A stretch of DNA of 64,000 nt from Desulfoferula sp040751985. Its GTDB lineage: Bacteria > Desulfobacterota > Desulfarculia > Desulfarculales > Desulfarculaceae. The stretch spans positions 62,001 through 126,000 of the forward strand of contig JBFMFU010000093.1 of NCBI GenBank assembly GCA_040751985.1. Reading direction: 5' to 3'. A program made the translations under genes and the position numbers. Positions 63,412 to 64,000 of the stretch are shown piece after piece. The first letter of the stretch is position 1; each line of letters begins with the position of its first letter. The notes beneath the pieces were generated by a model. That model was not told where the DNA came from and did no database searches. It saw nothing but the letters and a program-made list of their open reading frames with translations.

Positions 63412-63439
63412 GACAGCCGGCCGCTCCTGCGAGGCAGAC

Positions 63440-64000
63440 GTGGTTTCCTTCGCCCAGGCCCTGAGCCAAAACCAGCTTGACCTGCGGCGGGGCCGCACCG
63501 AGACCCTGCAGGTCAACCTGGGCCTGCTCTGCAACCAGGCTTGCAAGCACTGCCATCTCAGCGCCGGCCCCCACCGCCGGGAGATGATGGACCAGGCCAC
63601 GGTGCAGCAGGTGGCGGAGTACGCGGCCCGGGGCGGCTTCGCGGTGGTGGACATCACCGGCGGGGCGCCGGAGCTGAACCCGCATTTGCCCGAGCTGATT
63701 AGGCGCTGCGCGGAGGTGGCGCCGCGGGTGATGCTGCGCAGCAACTTGACCGTGCTCGCCGACGGCAACCACACCGACCTGCTGGCCCTGCTGCGGGATA
63801 AGCGGGTGGTGATCGTGGCCTCCTTCCCCTCCTTGAGCCCCAGCCAACTGGACGCCCAGCGCGGCGCCGGGGTGTTCGAGGGCTCACGCTTGGGCCTGGA
63901 GTTGCTCAACCAGATGGGCTGGGGCCAACCGGACAGCGGCCTGGAGCTGAACCTGGTGGTCAACCCGGCCGGCGCCTTCCTGCCGCCGCAGCAGGAGGCG
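63440..64000 (+). CDS. arsS: Arsenosugar radical-SAM enzyme ArsS, 3' end outside window
   Basis: First 187 codons of a radical-SAM protein. FeS motif CNQACKHCHLSAGPHRRE, with DITGGAPELNPHLPELI downstream; both are typical of ArsS, which joins a 5'-deoxyadenosyl group to dimethylarsinate on the route to arsenosugars. GTG start with GAGG 5 nt upstream. The arsenite methyltransferase ArsM that usually accompanies it is not seen in the window and might lie beyond the edge. Confidence 0.88.
   Translation, partial: MVSFAQALSQNQLDLRRGRTETLQVNLGLLCNQACKHCHLSAGPHRREMMDQATVQQVAEYAARGGFAVVDITGGAPELNPHLPELIRRCAEVAPRVMLRSNLTVLADGNHTDLLALLRDKRVVIVASFPSLSPSQLDAQRGAGVFEGSRLGLELLNQMGWGQPDSGLELNLVVNPAGAFLPPQQEA

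Overview
The window is very GC-rich, densely packed bacterial chromosome. It contains no rRNA or tRNA gene that I can recognise, no CRISPR array and no insertion sequence. The gene content points to an anaerobic, menaquinone-using Deltaproteobacterium (Desulfobacterota), perhaps near Desulfarculales. Supporting signs are futalosine-pathway menaquinone genes, a ferredoxin-fused EtfA with an acyl-CoA dehydrogenase, a RACo-like corrinoid activator, pyruvate phosphate dikinase, a biotin-free pyruvate-carboxylase B subunit, a divergent EF-G of the type described in spirochaetes, planctomycetes and deltaproteobacteria, and an octaheme cytochrome. The taxonomic call is inference.

Layout. Positions 1-18033 (minus strand) form one nearly gapless superoperon, read from 18033 down to 1: yceD/DUF177, rpmF, plsX, acyl-CoA dehydrogenase, etfB, etfA (ferredoxin fused), fabG, acpP, fabF, dCMP deaminase, nrdR, ribD, a VOC protein, ribE, a GNAT, ribBA, ribH, nusB, a TetR regulator, mqnB, mqnD, a CorC-like CBS protein and lnt (cut by the window edge). 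It joins lipid synthesis, riboflavin synthesis and menaquinone synthesis, and many genes overlap by 1-4 nt. Back-to-back promoters near 18060-18240 serve this cluster and greA. Positions 18350-22079 hold greA, an AmpG-like transporter, an AraC/methylguanine-methyltransferase fusion, a GNAT and a ChrB-like protein.

Positions 22284-33309 (plus) hold hflK-hflC, then the ribosome/GTPase/proline/NAD cluster rplU-rpmA-obgE-proB-proA-nadD-rsfS-gpmI, an M48 TPR peptidase and a small lipoprotein. Positions 33306-42792 are mostly minus: EF-G2-like factor, RACo-like protein, dihydrolipoyl dehydrogenase with a tiny DUF2080 gene, and a CoA-disulfide-reductase/rhodanese fusion. A MagIII-like glycosylase gene followed at once by a 124-nt palindromic repeat lies among them. 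Positions 42963-52055 (plus) hold a PAP2 phosphatase, a structured non-coding element, an aminotransferase-hom-apgM-ybgC operon, ppdK with a hairpin leader, and fabH.

Positions 52136-64000 hold an AT-rich lipoprotein island, a DHH phosphoesterase, pycB, an exported beta-carbonic anhydrase, a beta-hydroxyacid dehydrogenase, ferritin overlapping an octaheme Hao-like cytochrome, queE, a methyltransferase with a signal peptide, a membrane orphan, and the start of an arsenosugar locus (CxxC AhpD-like protein plus ArsS, cut by the window end). Strong intrinsic terminators end several of the plus-strand units from about 52 kb to 60 kb.

Most of the window is housekeeping. The parts I consider worth following up are the acyl-CoA dehydrogenase/ETF module in the place of fabH-fabD, the ferritin-octaheme cytochrome pair, the archaeal-type phosphoglycerate mutase in a homoserine operon, the unidentified structured RNA element at 43.8 kb, and the palindromic repeat that appears to truncate an iron-sulfur glycosylase.
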